Notes under the pieces: model-generated | Databases searched by the model: none | Told to the model about the DNA's origin: nothing | Seen by the model: only the letters and a program-made list of their open reading frames with translations | Part shown: piece by piece, positions 55,683 through 64,000 of the stretch | Position numbering within the stretch: position 1 is the stretch's first letter | Layout of the letters: the number at the start of each line of letters is the position of its first letter | Made by a program: the position numbers and the translations under genes | Assembly (NCBI RefSeq): GCF_001641265.1 | Contig: NW_020167531.1 | Coordinates: forward strand, 434,001-498,000 | DNA: 64,000 nt | From: Pseudogymnoascus destructans | Lineage: Eukaryota > Ascomycota > Leotiomycetes > Thelebolales > Thelebolaceae | Direction of reading: 5' to 3'

Positions 55683-57930
55683 CTGGGCCTAAATCCTTCA
55701 TTGTGAAGCGGCTAGATAATTGATCCTTTAGCTCTTGAATCGCATTGCTGTCAGGTCCCATTATGAGAAAATCGTCGACGTGGGTGGCGACGAATACCCC
55801 CTTTTTTGGATGCCGATATATGCAGTCATCTTCTGGCAATGGGTAATACCCAAGCTCTAAGAGCAGCTTCCTAACGTTTCTAGCCCATAGTCTCGCGGCC
55901 TGTTTTAAACCGTAGAGTCCCTTTTTGAGGCGGCAGGCACAGGAGCCATTCTCATATCCAACTGGCATTTGGATCCAAACAGTTTCTTTGAGGTGACTGT
56001 TCAGGAACGCTGTGACTGCGTCCATTTGCTCAATATCCCAATCATAATATGCTGCGAGTGCCATCAGGATCCGGATCGCTGTGCTTTTAGCTACTGAGGC
56101 AAAGGTTTGATCGTAGTCGACCCCTTTTAATTGCTCGAAGCCTTTGGCTACCCAGCGAGCTTTGAATCGCTCCACGATTCCACATACCCATTTGATGGCA
56201 AAGACCCATCGCCCCTTAATAATATGAGTGCCTTCAGGAGGCTCCAATTCGTCGCATGTATCGTTAGCAATGAGGGCGTCATATTCGACAGCCATGGCTA
56301 TTCGCCAGTCATGGCTTTCTGGGCTTGCCATCGCCTGCTTGTAGGTCGTTGGTTCCAGGATTTTTCGAGGCGATATATGAGCATTGAAAGCTGATACGCT
56401 TTCGCAGAGGAATGCCCAATGCCGTTGATCGAGAGCCCAGTGGCTCTGATAATTTCTTTCAAGGCTTCCTTTGCCTTGGAGCTTCGGCGGCTGTCGAATA
56501 CGCTCTGGGCGTCGATTGACAGTTTCGTCTGCCCCTTGTTGGGCATTTGTCGCGGGCGTTATTAGTCCATGGAGTTGTCGATGAAGCTCTTCGTCAAGGG
56601 CTTCAGGGGTTTGACTCCTGGAATTATCATTACTAGGAGCTTGGGTCTCCGCATCGTCATCGCTAGGAGTCGCCCCTGATGTGGGAGGCTCATCTTTTTT
56701 CTCAAATATAAGAGTATCGGCTAGATCAGCATCAATCGTTTCGATGGTGATTCTGGTGTCATCTGCTAGTGTTCCAACTTCTTCGAAGACCACAGCAGAT
56801 GATCGAATGATTCCTTTTTCTAGGTCGTAGATCCTATAAATGGAATTGCCTTCGTATCCGATGAGTATTCCCATGCGAGCTCTGGCGCTAAACTTGGCGC
56901 TCCTGGTCCTTTTTTCTTTGTGCAAGTGATAATATGCCTTGCTTCCAATAACTCGTAGATGGGCCATATCTGGCTTTGTAGGCTGCCCTTTAAATGCGCT
57001 CATGGCTTCAAAAGGGGTGATTCTAGTGCCCCGAGTAGCAGTTCTGTTAGTGATGTACACAGCCGTTCTCATAATCTCTGGCCATAAGGCCTTTAATTTA
57101 TCATCGTTGATCTCGGCAATGTTAAGAGAAGCCTTTAGGGCAATTATTTCTGTGATAATCGTCCTAGTTTTATCGATGATGGTCCTGTTTGATCGTTCAG
57201 AGACTCCGTCTTGCTCAGGGGTGTATGGGACTGTGTATTCAATCGTGACCCCCTTTTTTGCGCAGTACGCTATGAGGGCTCCTCCACCATATTCCCGGCC
57301 ATTATCGAGACGTAAGGCCTTTGGATATTGCCCATATTGGGTATTTATGAGTTCGCAGAATTCAACGATCGCTATATGGGCATCGACTTTTTTCTGGAGC
57401 GGTCTTGCCCATCGAGCTCTAGTGCAATCGTCGGTTTTGATAATGCCCCATTGGGAACCATCGATGCTGCGTGGAGTGATTGGGCCGATCACATCGATAT
57501 GTATCCGATCGAAAGGATGTTCTGCTCGAGCTTGTGGCTTTTTAGACTGGGTCTTGAGCGATTTGGCCATGACACATGAGCAGCAAAGCCCCTTTTCCTG
57601 GTCTTTAGTTGTGGATCTAGCCGAATGATCCTCATGGGGGTTTTGAAGAGCGATTCCCGTCGTCGCATCTGCTGTGCGAACGATATTTTCAACTCCAAGA
57701 TGCCCTAATCGCCGATGCCATAGCTCCATCGATTGTGGAGTTCTAAGGCTAGCGGCAAAGGCTCATTGGGTCATTTTTTCGGTCCGTATTCTCATTTGAG
57801 AATCGGTCGTTGTAAAGGCACATAATACTGCGCCGTTCCTCTCATTTTTGAGAGTCTGCGAAAGGCCATCGATATAATAGCCCTTCTTTCGAACTCTGGT
57901 CGCCGAGAACAAGTTTATGGATAGCTCTGG
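55669..57930 (-). pseudogene. Copia pol: GAG-pre-integrase, integrase and reverse transcriptase
   Basis: Open from 57762 down to 55669, with one in-frame TGA at 57763-57765 separating the first ~55 residues. Order: PELSINLFSATRVRKKGYYIDG and LWHRRLGHLGVENI (pre-integrase), the integrase core DRIHIDVIGP...DNGREYGGG...TPEQDGVSERSNRTI (D,D,E set), then RT with GRWVFAIKWV, RFKARWVAKGFEQLKGVDYDQTFAS, DAVTAFLNS, GLYGLKQAARLW and HVDDFLI (the DD catalytic pair). RNase H is absent. Almost no stops over 2.2 kb implies fairly recent activity with no heavy RIP-type decay. Confidence 0.9.
55676..57930 (-). mobile_element. Ty1/copia retrotransposon, truncated at its 3' end and interrupted at its 5' side
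   Basis: Pol-coding sequence on the minus strand, without LTRs in the window. Its 3' part stops abruptly within the RT/RNase H linker at KDLGPA (~55680), where it fuses to the membrane-protein fragment, so RNase H and the 3' LTR are missing. Its 5' part is cut at 57930 by the LTR of the gypsy element. Gag and the upstream half should lie beyond the right edge of the window if the nesting is simple. Confidence 0.85.
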
Positions 57931-58348
57931 TGTAACGCTGACTTCTGAACGATAGAAGACACAGAGGTTCTCTTGCGTAAAGGTTTACTTATCAGAGGAG
58001 GCAGGGGATCAGACACAAAGGCTTCAAGTAACACGTTACTAGTATATAACAAATACTGTATTGAGTTGAGCACGAAGCTCCTATCTAAGGAAATACTATC
58101 TACTTATATAGTGGCGTCGTGCCTAGTGGACTCTTGCGAACTCACTCGAGTCCTCAGAGTCCTGGACTCTTAGGACTCTTCTCATCATCCTGCGAGTCCA
58201 TCACGTGCCTAGTGGACTCCTGGGAACTCACTCGAGTCCTCGGAGTCCTGGACTCTTAGGACTCTTCTCATCATCCTGCAAGTCCGTCACGTGATACTTT
58301 CGGAACTACTATTCCCCGCTGCCCCTCCAGGTACCAGGGCCGGTCTCA
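57931..58348 (-). repeat. 3' LTR of the gypsy element (inner boundary approximate)
   Basis: The outer end TGTAACGCTG is fixed by identity with 63889 onward. The inner end is inferred from a CA at 58347-58348 next to a pyrimidine-rich tract (58350-58372), the complement of a polypurine tract. It contains a minus-strand TATATAAG box (58103-58110) and a duplicated 86-bp unit in U3. Confidence 0.6.
58118..58289. repeat. 86-bp tandem duplication with CACGTG motifs in the LTR U3
   Basis: Copy 1 58118-58203 and copy 2 58204-58289 differ at about five positions. Each is built of GAGTCC/GGACTC sub-repeats. CACGTG hexamers sit at the copy junction (58203-58208) and right end (58289-58294). Confidence 0.85.
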
Positions 58349-58501
58349 TGCGACCTCCCTCCTTCCTGTCCTGTAGTTGGCCAGCCTTCTTGTTCCGTCG
58401 TAACACTCGCTCCCTTCCCCTGGGCATTCGTCTCGAATCCTATAAGTACGTCCATGTCCCCGGGACTCTGCTGCTCCTCAGCGAGTCCTTCAACATGCAA
58501 C

Positions 58502-59068
58502 ATGCCTACTGACACTGCCCGCAAACTCCAGGAACGCAATGATCTTGTCCGTCGAATAAAGAACCACGGATACGAACTACCCGAAATGGATTCTTGCTCG
58601 AACTGCGTGAGGCGAAACATTACTTGCGTGTCGTCTCCAAATGATTCACGGCGGTGCGCCGAGTGCGTTCGTCGCAACTTGAAAGAAAAGTGTGACTGTA
58701 TGGGTCCTGAGCATCCCGACTGGGTGAAGCTCGAACGGGAGGAGGATCGCCTGGATCGCGAAGAGGAAGAAACCCTTTCGAAGTTACTTCGTCTGCGGAA
58801 GCAGAAACGCCTCATCCGAACCCGTGGTAAAGATATGCTCCGACGAGGTTTGAAAACCCTCGACGAGCTTGATGCGGCAGAGGAGGCCGAACGTGTGGCT
58901 GCTGAGAAGCGTGATGCTGTTGAGGCCGAGGAACAGGCAGTTAGCGCTGCCTCCTCGTCTGTGACCGGGACCCCCTCTTCCTCCGATCCACTGGCCTACT
59001 CCCCTGCATCTTGGGATCAATGGCTGGCGGATGGCGGCGTCGATATTCCTCCAGCAGTTCTTTGCTGA
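58502..59068 (+). CDS. Antisense ORF in the gypsy element: Zn2Cys6-like cysteine cluster plus coiled coil
   Basis: 188 aa on the strand opposite to gag-pol, between the 3' LTR and the chromodomain, overlapping the last 128 bp of pol tail to tail. The start MPTDTARKLQERNDL is preceded by CTATAAGTA (58440). Cysteines at residues 32, 35, 42, 52, 55 and 64 have spacing C-x2-C-x6-C-x9-C-x2-C-x8-C, which fits the Gal4-type Zn(II)2Cys6 pattern, with RR pairs between them (CVRRNITC, CVRRNLKEKC). Residues ~72-150 are highly charged and helical (EREEDRLDREEEETL, KLLRLRKQKRLIRTRGKDMLRRGL). The C-terminus has LAYSPASWDQWLADGG. Similar Cys-cluster/coiled-coil hypothetical proteins are, from memory, common in ascomycete genomes. 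Classical DNA binding is unproven: the usual Lys/Arg array and Pro of the linker are not obvious. Confidence 0.75.
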   Translation: MPTDTARKLQERNDLVRRIKNHGYELPEMDSCSNCVRRNITCVSSPNDSRRCAECVRRNLKEKCDCMGPEHPDWVKLEREEDRLDREEEETLSKLLRLRKQKRLIRTRGKDMLRRGLKTLDELDAAEEAERVAAEKRDAVEAEEQAVSAASSSVTGTPSSSDPLAYSPASWDQWLADGGVDIPPAVLC

Positions 59069-61914
59069 TGTTCCTTGTTGGTTCCCACGAATTATCCGTA
59101 GGTTCGTAATTTTCCCATTTTATCAAAAACTCTTCTCGACGTCCTACTAACCTTCTGTCTAGGATCGCTTCGACCTCATATTCGATTATCTCATTCTCGG
59201 GTTGGAGTTCGGTGTCGGTCGCAATTGGGGTATTTCCTCTTGCTGGTTCCAGTAGTGAGACATGAAATACCGGGTGTAGTCTAGACTTCCTGGGTAGCTG
59301 CAGTCTGTAATTAACTGAGCTGACTTTGTTCAATATTTTGAATGGTCCTAATTTCTTGAAGTCCAACTTTGTGCTTGGTCGTTTCGTTTTGATATGTTTC
59401 CGGAGTAGGTATACTTTATCCCCCTCCTTGAAGGCAGGTTCCATACTGCGCTTCTTGTTTGCGTATGCGGCGGATCGTTCATTTAAGAATTGGATGTCCG
59501 TCGCAAGTTGTTCGTGGAACGATTTCAGTTGTTCCACCACGATCAGGGCTTGTTCAGCTCGTGATTCATCCGGTCTTGGTTGCCTATATGCTTCTGGCTG
59601 GTAGCCATAATTGGCAAAGAACGGTGAGACTTTCGTTGCTTCTGTCATCGCGCTGTTATATGCAAACTGTGCGATGGGTAAGATCTGAACCCAGTTATCC
59701 TGTTGATGATTGACATAGCTTCGCAGGTACTGTTCAAGGGTCTGATTTAATCTTTCTGTTTGGCCATCTGTCTGGGGATGAAAAGCTGTTGATAGCTTAT
59801 GATTTGTTCCCAGTAGCGCCATCAATGATTTCCAGAATTTCGAAGTAAAGAGCTTGTCTCTATCTGAGATGATTTCTTCTGGCATCCCATGATCGGCTAA
59901 TATGACTCGAATGAAGGTATATGCGAGCGCCTCGGCGTCGCTAGCTTCTAGATATGGTATAAACTTCCCATATTTCGTGAGTCTTTCCGTGATGACGAGG
60001 ATAGAGTCGTATTCTATTCCTGTTAACGGGTCCTTGGAGGGTGGAAGCTTGACGATGAAGTCCAAAGCTATTGATTTCCACGCTCCTTTTGGTACTGGTG
60101 TCGACTTGAGTTGTCCGTATGGCAGATGCCTATTGGATTTTGACTTGCTGCAAATGTCGCACTCTCTTACCACTGTCTCTACCTGCTTCCTCATACCTGG
60201 GAAGTAGTAGTGTCGAGTGATTCGTTCGAAGGTTCGTGTTACTCCCTGATGACCGTGTGCTGGTAACGAGTGTTGTTCTTGCACCAGCGGGCGTCTCATT
60301 TGACTTGGGACATACACTAACCCTTTGTATCGAATCAATCCTTGTTCGTCGATGGTGAAGTCGCCTTCGACTTTGGACAAGACTCGCTTGGCGCATTCGT
60401 CTGTTGCGTAAGCTTTCTTGAGTCTTTCCTCGAGTTCTGTATCTTCGATGACTGAGATCGTCGCTAGTAACTCGTTGTACTGTATTCCTGCATCTGTTTT
60501 CTTCAGAATTGCTCTAGGTCTTTCTTCCTTTGGGCCGGCGTAGTCGGTCCGTCTGCTGAGAGCGTCTGCTCTTGCATTCTCGGAGCCCTTGCGATAGGTT
60601 ATCGTGAAGTTGTAGGCTGCGAGGGTTTCTGCCCAGCGGACTTGTCTGCGGTTTAAAACCTTGGTCGTGGTGAAGTATATGAGGTTCTTGTGATCCGTCC
60701 ATACCTGCACAGGGTAGGTGGGTCCCTCAAGATATACTCGCCACTGCTCAAAGGCAACGACAATAGCCAGTAGCTCTTTGTCGTGGATGTCGTAATTAAG
60801 TTCCGCGGGTGACAGTTTCCTAGAGTAGTACGCGATTGGTTTGAACTTACCGTTCTCGTCTGGTTGATTCAGACATGCTCCAATTGCGAAGTCAGAAGAG
60901 TCCGTTTCGAGGATGATCTTCTTTGCAGGGTCAAATGTAGCAAGGATAGGTGCTTCCGTGAACTTCGTCTTAAGTTCCTGGAAAGCAGCCTCTGCCTTGT
61001 CCGTCCATTTGAATTCGAGATCCTTTCTGGTAAGCTCCGTGAGTGGTTGAGCTACCTTGGAATATCCCGAGATGAATCTCCGGTAGAAGTTGGCGAAGCC
61101 TAGGAAGGCTTGCACTTCCTTGACCGTGGTCGGTGTTGGCCATTCCAACACTGCCGTTACTTTTGCTTGGTCCATCAATGTACTCCTTAAGTACCTTCAG
61201 CTCCTTTTCCGATAGCTGATATATTGGTCCGAACGGTGGACTCTTGTCTTTCTCCAAAGGTATCTCGTGATCCCATGGTTGGTGCTTAGGAAGCGCCTCG
61301 TTCTTAGGGCCTTCCTGGAATAATTGCTCGTATTCCTTGTACTCCACCGGTATACTCATCGGTGAGGATGCCTGGGCTAGGTCATCGAGCTCGGAGGTTG
61401 CACATAACTCCTTCCGGCCCTGGGAGGGTTTCTCCCGTTGTCGCGTGTCCGTCCGTTGTTCACACACGCACTGGCTCATCACAACTTTCTCGTTCCACCA
61501 GTCGATCTGGGGGTTGTGTTTCTTGAGCCATGGCATACCAAGGATGCACGCATGGTTGTCCATGTGCACGATGTCAAACTGAATCGTTTCCTTGTGCCCG
61601 TGTAGCATGACCATTTCCAATGGGACCGTTTCGTGGGTCACCATTCCTTCATTAGTCGAGATGGGCTCTCCATCTACGACCATTAATGGGTATGGTTCGG
61701 TTTTCAATTGCGTCTTGAAACCTTGCGTGTCTGCTACTTTCTTTGTCATAAAGTTGCCCGTCGCTCCTGAGTCAATCATTGCTCGGAGGTGTCGCTGTTG
61801 TATCTTAGCGACCACATATAGTTGCATGCTGCCCGTCGTGGCGCATAGCTGGTCTGTACTAGGCCTCTTCGTGTCGCTCGCCGGTGGCCTACCGTCGAGG
61901 ACTCCTAGTTTTTT
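58941..61914 (-). pseudogene. Gypsy pol with deleted reverse-transcriptase core
   Basis: Entered by -1 frameshift at 61908-61914. The protease (MIDSGATGNFM) and GMPWLKKHNPQIDWW lead to the RT N-terminus (DHEIPLEKDKSPPFGPIYQLSEKELKVLKEYI). Near 61172-61182 the sequence jumps, out of frame, to MDQAKVTAVLEWPTPTTVKEVQAFLGFANFYRRF at the RT thumb. About 170 residues, with the palm and its YxDD, are missing. From there the frame is open to 58941: RNase H (ETDSSDFAIGACL, DKELLAIVVAFEQWR, WTDHKNL, ARADALSR), integrase zinc finger (H-H-C-C, HQGVTRTFERI...CDICSKS), core (ALDFIVKLPPS, DRDKLFTSKFW, PQTDGQTERLN) and a chromodomain (YEVEAILDRRLVGRREEFLIKW). The C-terminal tail is basic. Confidence 0.9.
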
Positions 61915-63842
61915 GACTCGTCCGAGGAAGGATAGTATTCATCCGCTTCCAATGGTGGTCCTTGGGGAGATCGTTTCCCTCGCTCTTCTGCTTCATCTAG
62001 CAGATGTGGGTATTTCTCGTATACCTGTTCGCTTTTGATAGGCAAGTCCCCTTCAGACTGGCTTCGCCTGAGGGCGTGAACTTGCTCTGCGTCTCTGAAG
62101 TGTATCCTGGGCGAGGATCGGGGAAACAACTGATTCTGGTGTTTCTTTTTCCAGTGGAGCTTGCAATCATCTTCGCTGCAATACTCCCAGTAGACATACG
62201 CGTGCCAGGGATGATCAGTCTCTGTTGCGTCTGTCGTTGATAGTTCCCGCTGTCCTCTCACCCATGCACTATCTTCCCTCGGAGGCATGGAGAACGTGTC
62301 TAGTTGCTCCATGGCTCTCCTTTCGATGCGTGGAGTGGGTCTCGCATTTTCCCGTCGGAGCATATCTCTGGCTTTCTCGTCGTACTTCTTCAGGGCTCTC
62401 CTGCGGTCCTGGTAGTAAAGTTTGACGCTTTTCATATACTTCAGTTTAGCCATATGCTCGACATCCTTCTCCAGTTCTTCCGCTTCTTGGGCTTCCAACT
62501 TAGCTACGTCTTGGGACGTGCCAAGCAGCCTGCGGGTATTCGTTAGTTGGTCGTAGTATCTCCAGAGGTCATCCTTGCAGTCGTCCACCTTGCACTTTAA
62601 CGGAAGTTCTTGTAACAGGTTCCCGTAGAGGTCTTTAAGCATGGGGATTCTCCTCTGGCCATTGGGCTTGTCTCGTTCAGCCCTAATCTTCGCGTGGGCG
62701 TGTTTTGCCATGCGTCTTACTACGCTCTTGCACCGTGGACTCATTGGTTCCGTAGGTGCGAGTTCATCGAAGGTCTCCTGTTCCGAGACGGTGAACGATT
62801 CCGCCTCCGACCCTTCATCTGAGCTCTCGTCTTCTGGGGTGCTTTCGCCGTTTATTCCCCAGTCCTGTTTGCTCACAAACGTTGCGTTCAACTGTCCTGT
62901 CCAGGTGGCATTGAGTTGTTTGCCGACTTTGCGTCCGCCGTTCCCTTTCTTTGGCTGTCTGCAGTCTCGGGCCATGTGGCCTGGCTTGTCGCAGTTAAAA
63001 CAGAGTCGTTCCTTGAATTGTCTGTCTTTCTTAGGGTCACGGGGTCGTCCAGGTTTGAACGTGGCATCGAGTTCCATTGGGTCCGACCAACGGTTGTCTC
63101 GCGGGTGTTGATCCCGTCGTCTGCCCTCGTTTCCCCGGTAGGGGTAACTTTTCTTGGGCTTGTCATAGGTCCGACGTTCCTTCTGGAATTCGTATAGTCG
63201 ATTGTCGATTCGGACCGTATGTTCGATTAGCGCTACCATGTCCGTTGGTTGTTGTTCCAAACGGGCAAGTTCCATACGTATATGGCTCTTCAGCCCACGT
63301 CGGTAGTGGCTGATGAGTGCGCTGGCGTCCCATCCTGTCTGATTGCCGTATCTCTGGAATTCTGTGGAGTATGTGAGGGCGCTGCCAGTCTGCTTAAGTG
63401 CAAACAGATGGTCTTCTGCGGTCTTAATCTCATCGATGTCTCCGAACATGCGTCGGATTTCCTTACAGAATCCACTCCAGCTGCCAAACATAGTCTGCGT
63501 AGTTGTCATGCTTCCATTGGTACTTTCATATTTGAAATAGTCCTTGAGGAATGGTTCGATCCATCGCAGGGCTTCCCCCCTAAGGTAGGACGCAGTCCAC
63601 AGGGCATAGCTCTCCTGGGTGGGAAACTTCTCATCATTGAAGTGCTGGTACAGTTCGACCTGTAGCAAAAACACCTCAAGTTCCTTTCGGTTGCCGGAGT
63701 AAGTGTCGGGCAACTTGACGCGTAGAGTTTCCTTGAGTTCGTTGACGGTGGGTGCATCGGGCATCTCTTCATTCTCAGGCTTAGACCTCTGAGACGAAGT
63801 TGGCGTGGTGGGGGTTTTCCCCTTCGAACTGACGACAGACAT
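61905..63842 (-). CDS. Gypsy gag polyprotein
   Basis: 645 aa from MSVVSSKGKTPTTPTSS at 63842, just inside the 5' LTR; the open frame continues back into the LTR, but those codons are untranslated leader. The capsid region includes LPDTYSGNRKELEVFLLQVELYQHF and YLRGEALRWIEPFLKDYF. A CCHC zinc knuckle CFNCDKPGHMARDC lies at ~300, followed by an acidic linker. A second, unusual Cys/His/Trp segment (HAYVYWEYCSEDDCKLHWKKKH) sits near the end. The stop TAG at 61905-61907 directly follows the slippery heptamer. Gag appears intact, so this copy could supply capsid while needing RT in trans. Confidence 0.9.
   Translation of the reverse strand: MSVVSSKGKTPTTPTSSQRSKPENEEMPDAPTVNELKETLRVKLPDTYSGNRKELEVFLLQVELYQHFNDEKFPTQESYALWTASYLRGEALRWIEPFLKDYFKYESTNGSMTTTQTMFGSWSGFCKEIRRMFGDIDEIKTAEDHLFALKQTGSALTYSTEFQRYGNQTGWDASALISHYRRGLKSHIRMELARLEQQPTDMVALIEHTVRIDNRLYEFQKERRTYDKPKKSYPYRGNEGRRRDQHPRDNRWSDPMELDATFKPGRPRDPKKDRQFKERLCFNCDKPGHMARDCRQPKKGNGGRKVGKQLNATWTGQLNATFVSKQDWGINGESTPEDESSDEGSEAESFTVSEQETFDELAPTEPMSPRCKSVVRRMAKHAHAKIRAERDKPNGQRRIPMLKDLYGNLLQELPLKCKVDDCKDDLWRYYDQLTNTRRLLGTSQDVAKLEAQEAEELEKDVEHMAKLKYMKSVKLYYQDRRRALKKYDEKARDMLRRENARPTPRIERRAMEQLDTFSMPPREDSAWVRGQRELSTTDATETDHPWHAYVYWEYCSEDDCKLHWKKKHQNQLFPRSSPRIHFRDAEQVHALRRSQSEGDLPIKSEQVYEKYPHLLDEAEERGKRSPQGPPLEADEYYPSSDESKN
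61908..61914 (-). promoter_or_regulatory. Programmed -1 ribosomal frameshift heptamer A AAA AAC
   Basis: In the gag frame the codons read TCA AAA AAC TAG. A -1 slip on A-AAA-AAC continues into the open pol frame (KKLGVLDGRPP, then protease) without another stop. The heptamer abuts the gag stop. Confidence 0.75.
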
Positions 63843-63888
63843 GTTGCTTTGTGTGTAAGCCGGTACCTCGTAGAAGTGGTGCTCAAAG

Positions 63889-64000
63889 TGTAACGCTGAC
63901 TTCTGAACGATAGAAGACACAGAGGTTCTCTTGCGTAAAGGTTTACTTATCAGAGGAGGCAGGGGATCAGACACAAAGGCTTCAAGTAACACGTTACTAG
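63889..64000 (-). repeat. 5' LTR of the gypsy element, inner 112 bp
   Basis: Starts (plus strand) TGTAACGCTG and is identical over its visible length to 57931-58042. It is cut by the window edge. The bases next to it in element orientation (CTTTGAGCACCAC) should be the primer-binding site, but I cannot match them to a tRNA 3' end. Confidence 0.85.

Larger units (their letters stand above)
57931..64000 (-). mobile_element. Ty3/gypsy chromovirus-type LTR retrotransposon, nested in the copia element
   Basis: In element orientation (minus strand): 5' LTR (63889 to beyond the window edge), gag, frameshift site, protease, partial RT, RNase H, integrase, chromodomain, an antisense ORF, then the 3' LTR (57931 to ~58348). 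The 112 bp visible from the 5' LTR match the 3' LTR (57931-58042) with no difference I can see, so insertion is recent. It splits the copia ORF just before SINLF. The RT palm is deleted, so the copy is not autonomous. Confidence 0.9.

Noticed and set aside
56131..57628. Plus-strand ORFs (up to 229 aa) over the copia pol
   Set aside because: Unlike the gypsy antisense ORF, these lie wholly within conserved pol domains, lack any motif and are explained by the sense coding constraint.
59326..60396. Short plus-strand ORFs over gypsy pol
   Set aside because: Shadows of integrase and RNase H coding sequence.
61905..61907. Readthrough of the gag TAG instead of frameshifting
   Set aside because: The reading frame after TAG soon leaves pol; protease is open only in the -1 frame.

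Overview
The window reads as a gene-dense chromosome segment of a filamentous ascomycete (Pezizomycotina). The evidence is short introns with GTAAGT/GTATGT donors and CTAAC/CTAAT branch sites, fungal-specific families (DUF7514, DUF1776, Gup1, Wss1, Dsk2, Ent3), an intron-bearing nuclear tRNA gene and long C/T- or G/A-rich skews at gene ends. I cannot name the species; Leotiomycetes is only a guess.

Layout. The left edge (1-1 kb) holds simple repeats and a possible DNA-transposon tail. From 1 to 49 kb lie about 20 ordinary genes, with exon structures that I rebuilt so that reading frames close: DUF7514 protein (+), D-serine dehydratase (-), TAF1 (+), Dur3 urea transporter (-) with a cluster of GATA sites behind it, a small zinc-ribbon protein (-), a coiled-coil protein of unknown function (-) whose 3' end carries a 143-bp tandem duplication, a CinA-like protein (+), an intron-containing tRNA-Glu (+), a DUF155/RMND1 protein (-), RNA polymerase III subunit Rpc34 (+), cyclophilin (-), an Ent3-like epsin (+), a MITE-like element, Wss1 protease (-), a DUF1776 protein (+), Gup1 MBOAT (-), Arp4 (+), a 1,211-residue serine-rich membrane-anchored protein (+), mitoribosomal mS38/Cox24 (+, with an apparent frameshift), Dsk2/ubiquilin (-) and a quinone oxidoreductase (-). 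These are mostly housekeeping genes: transcription (TAF1, Rpc34, Arp4), protein quality control and DNA repair (Dsk2, Wss1, cyclophilin), trafficking (Ent3, Gup1), nitrogen (Dur3, D-Ser dehydratase) and mitochondria (mS38, DUF155). There is no operon or secondary-metabolite cluster.

From 49 kb the sequence becomes accessory. It contains a decayed ankyrin-repeat gene, strong small hairpins, a 928-residue unknown protein (-), several microsatellites and, from 55.4 kb, a truncated membrane-protein gene fused to a 3'-truncated Ty1/copia retrotransposon (-). That copia is itself split by a Ty3/gypsy retrotransposon (-) whose LTR ends, as far as visible, are identical.

The gypsy element is the most interesting object. 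Gag and pol are joined through a textbook A AAA AAC slippery heptamer directly before the gag stop. Its reverse-transcriptase core is deleted. Between pol and the 3' LTR it carries, on the opposite strand, a 188-residue ORF whose cysteine spacing fits the Zn(II)2Cys6 fungal transcription-factor pattern, followed by a charged coiled coil.
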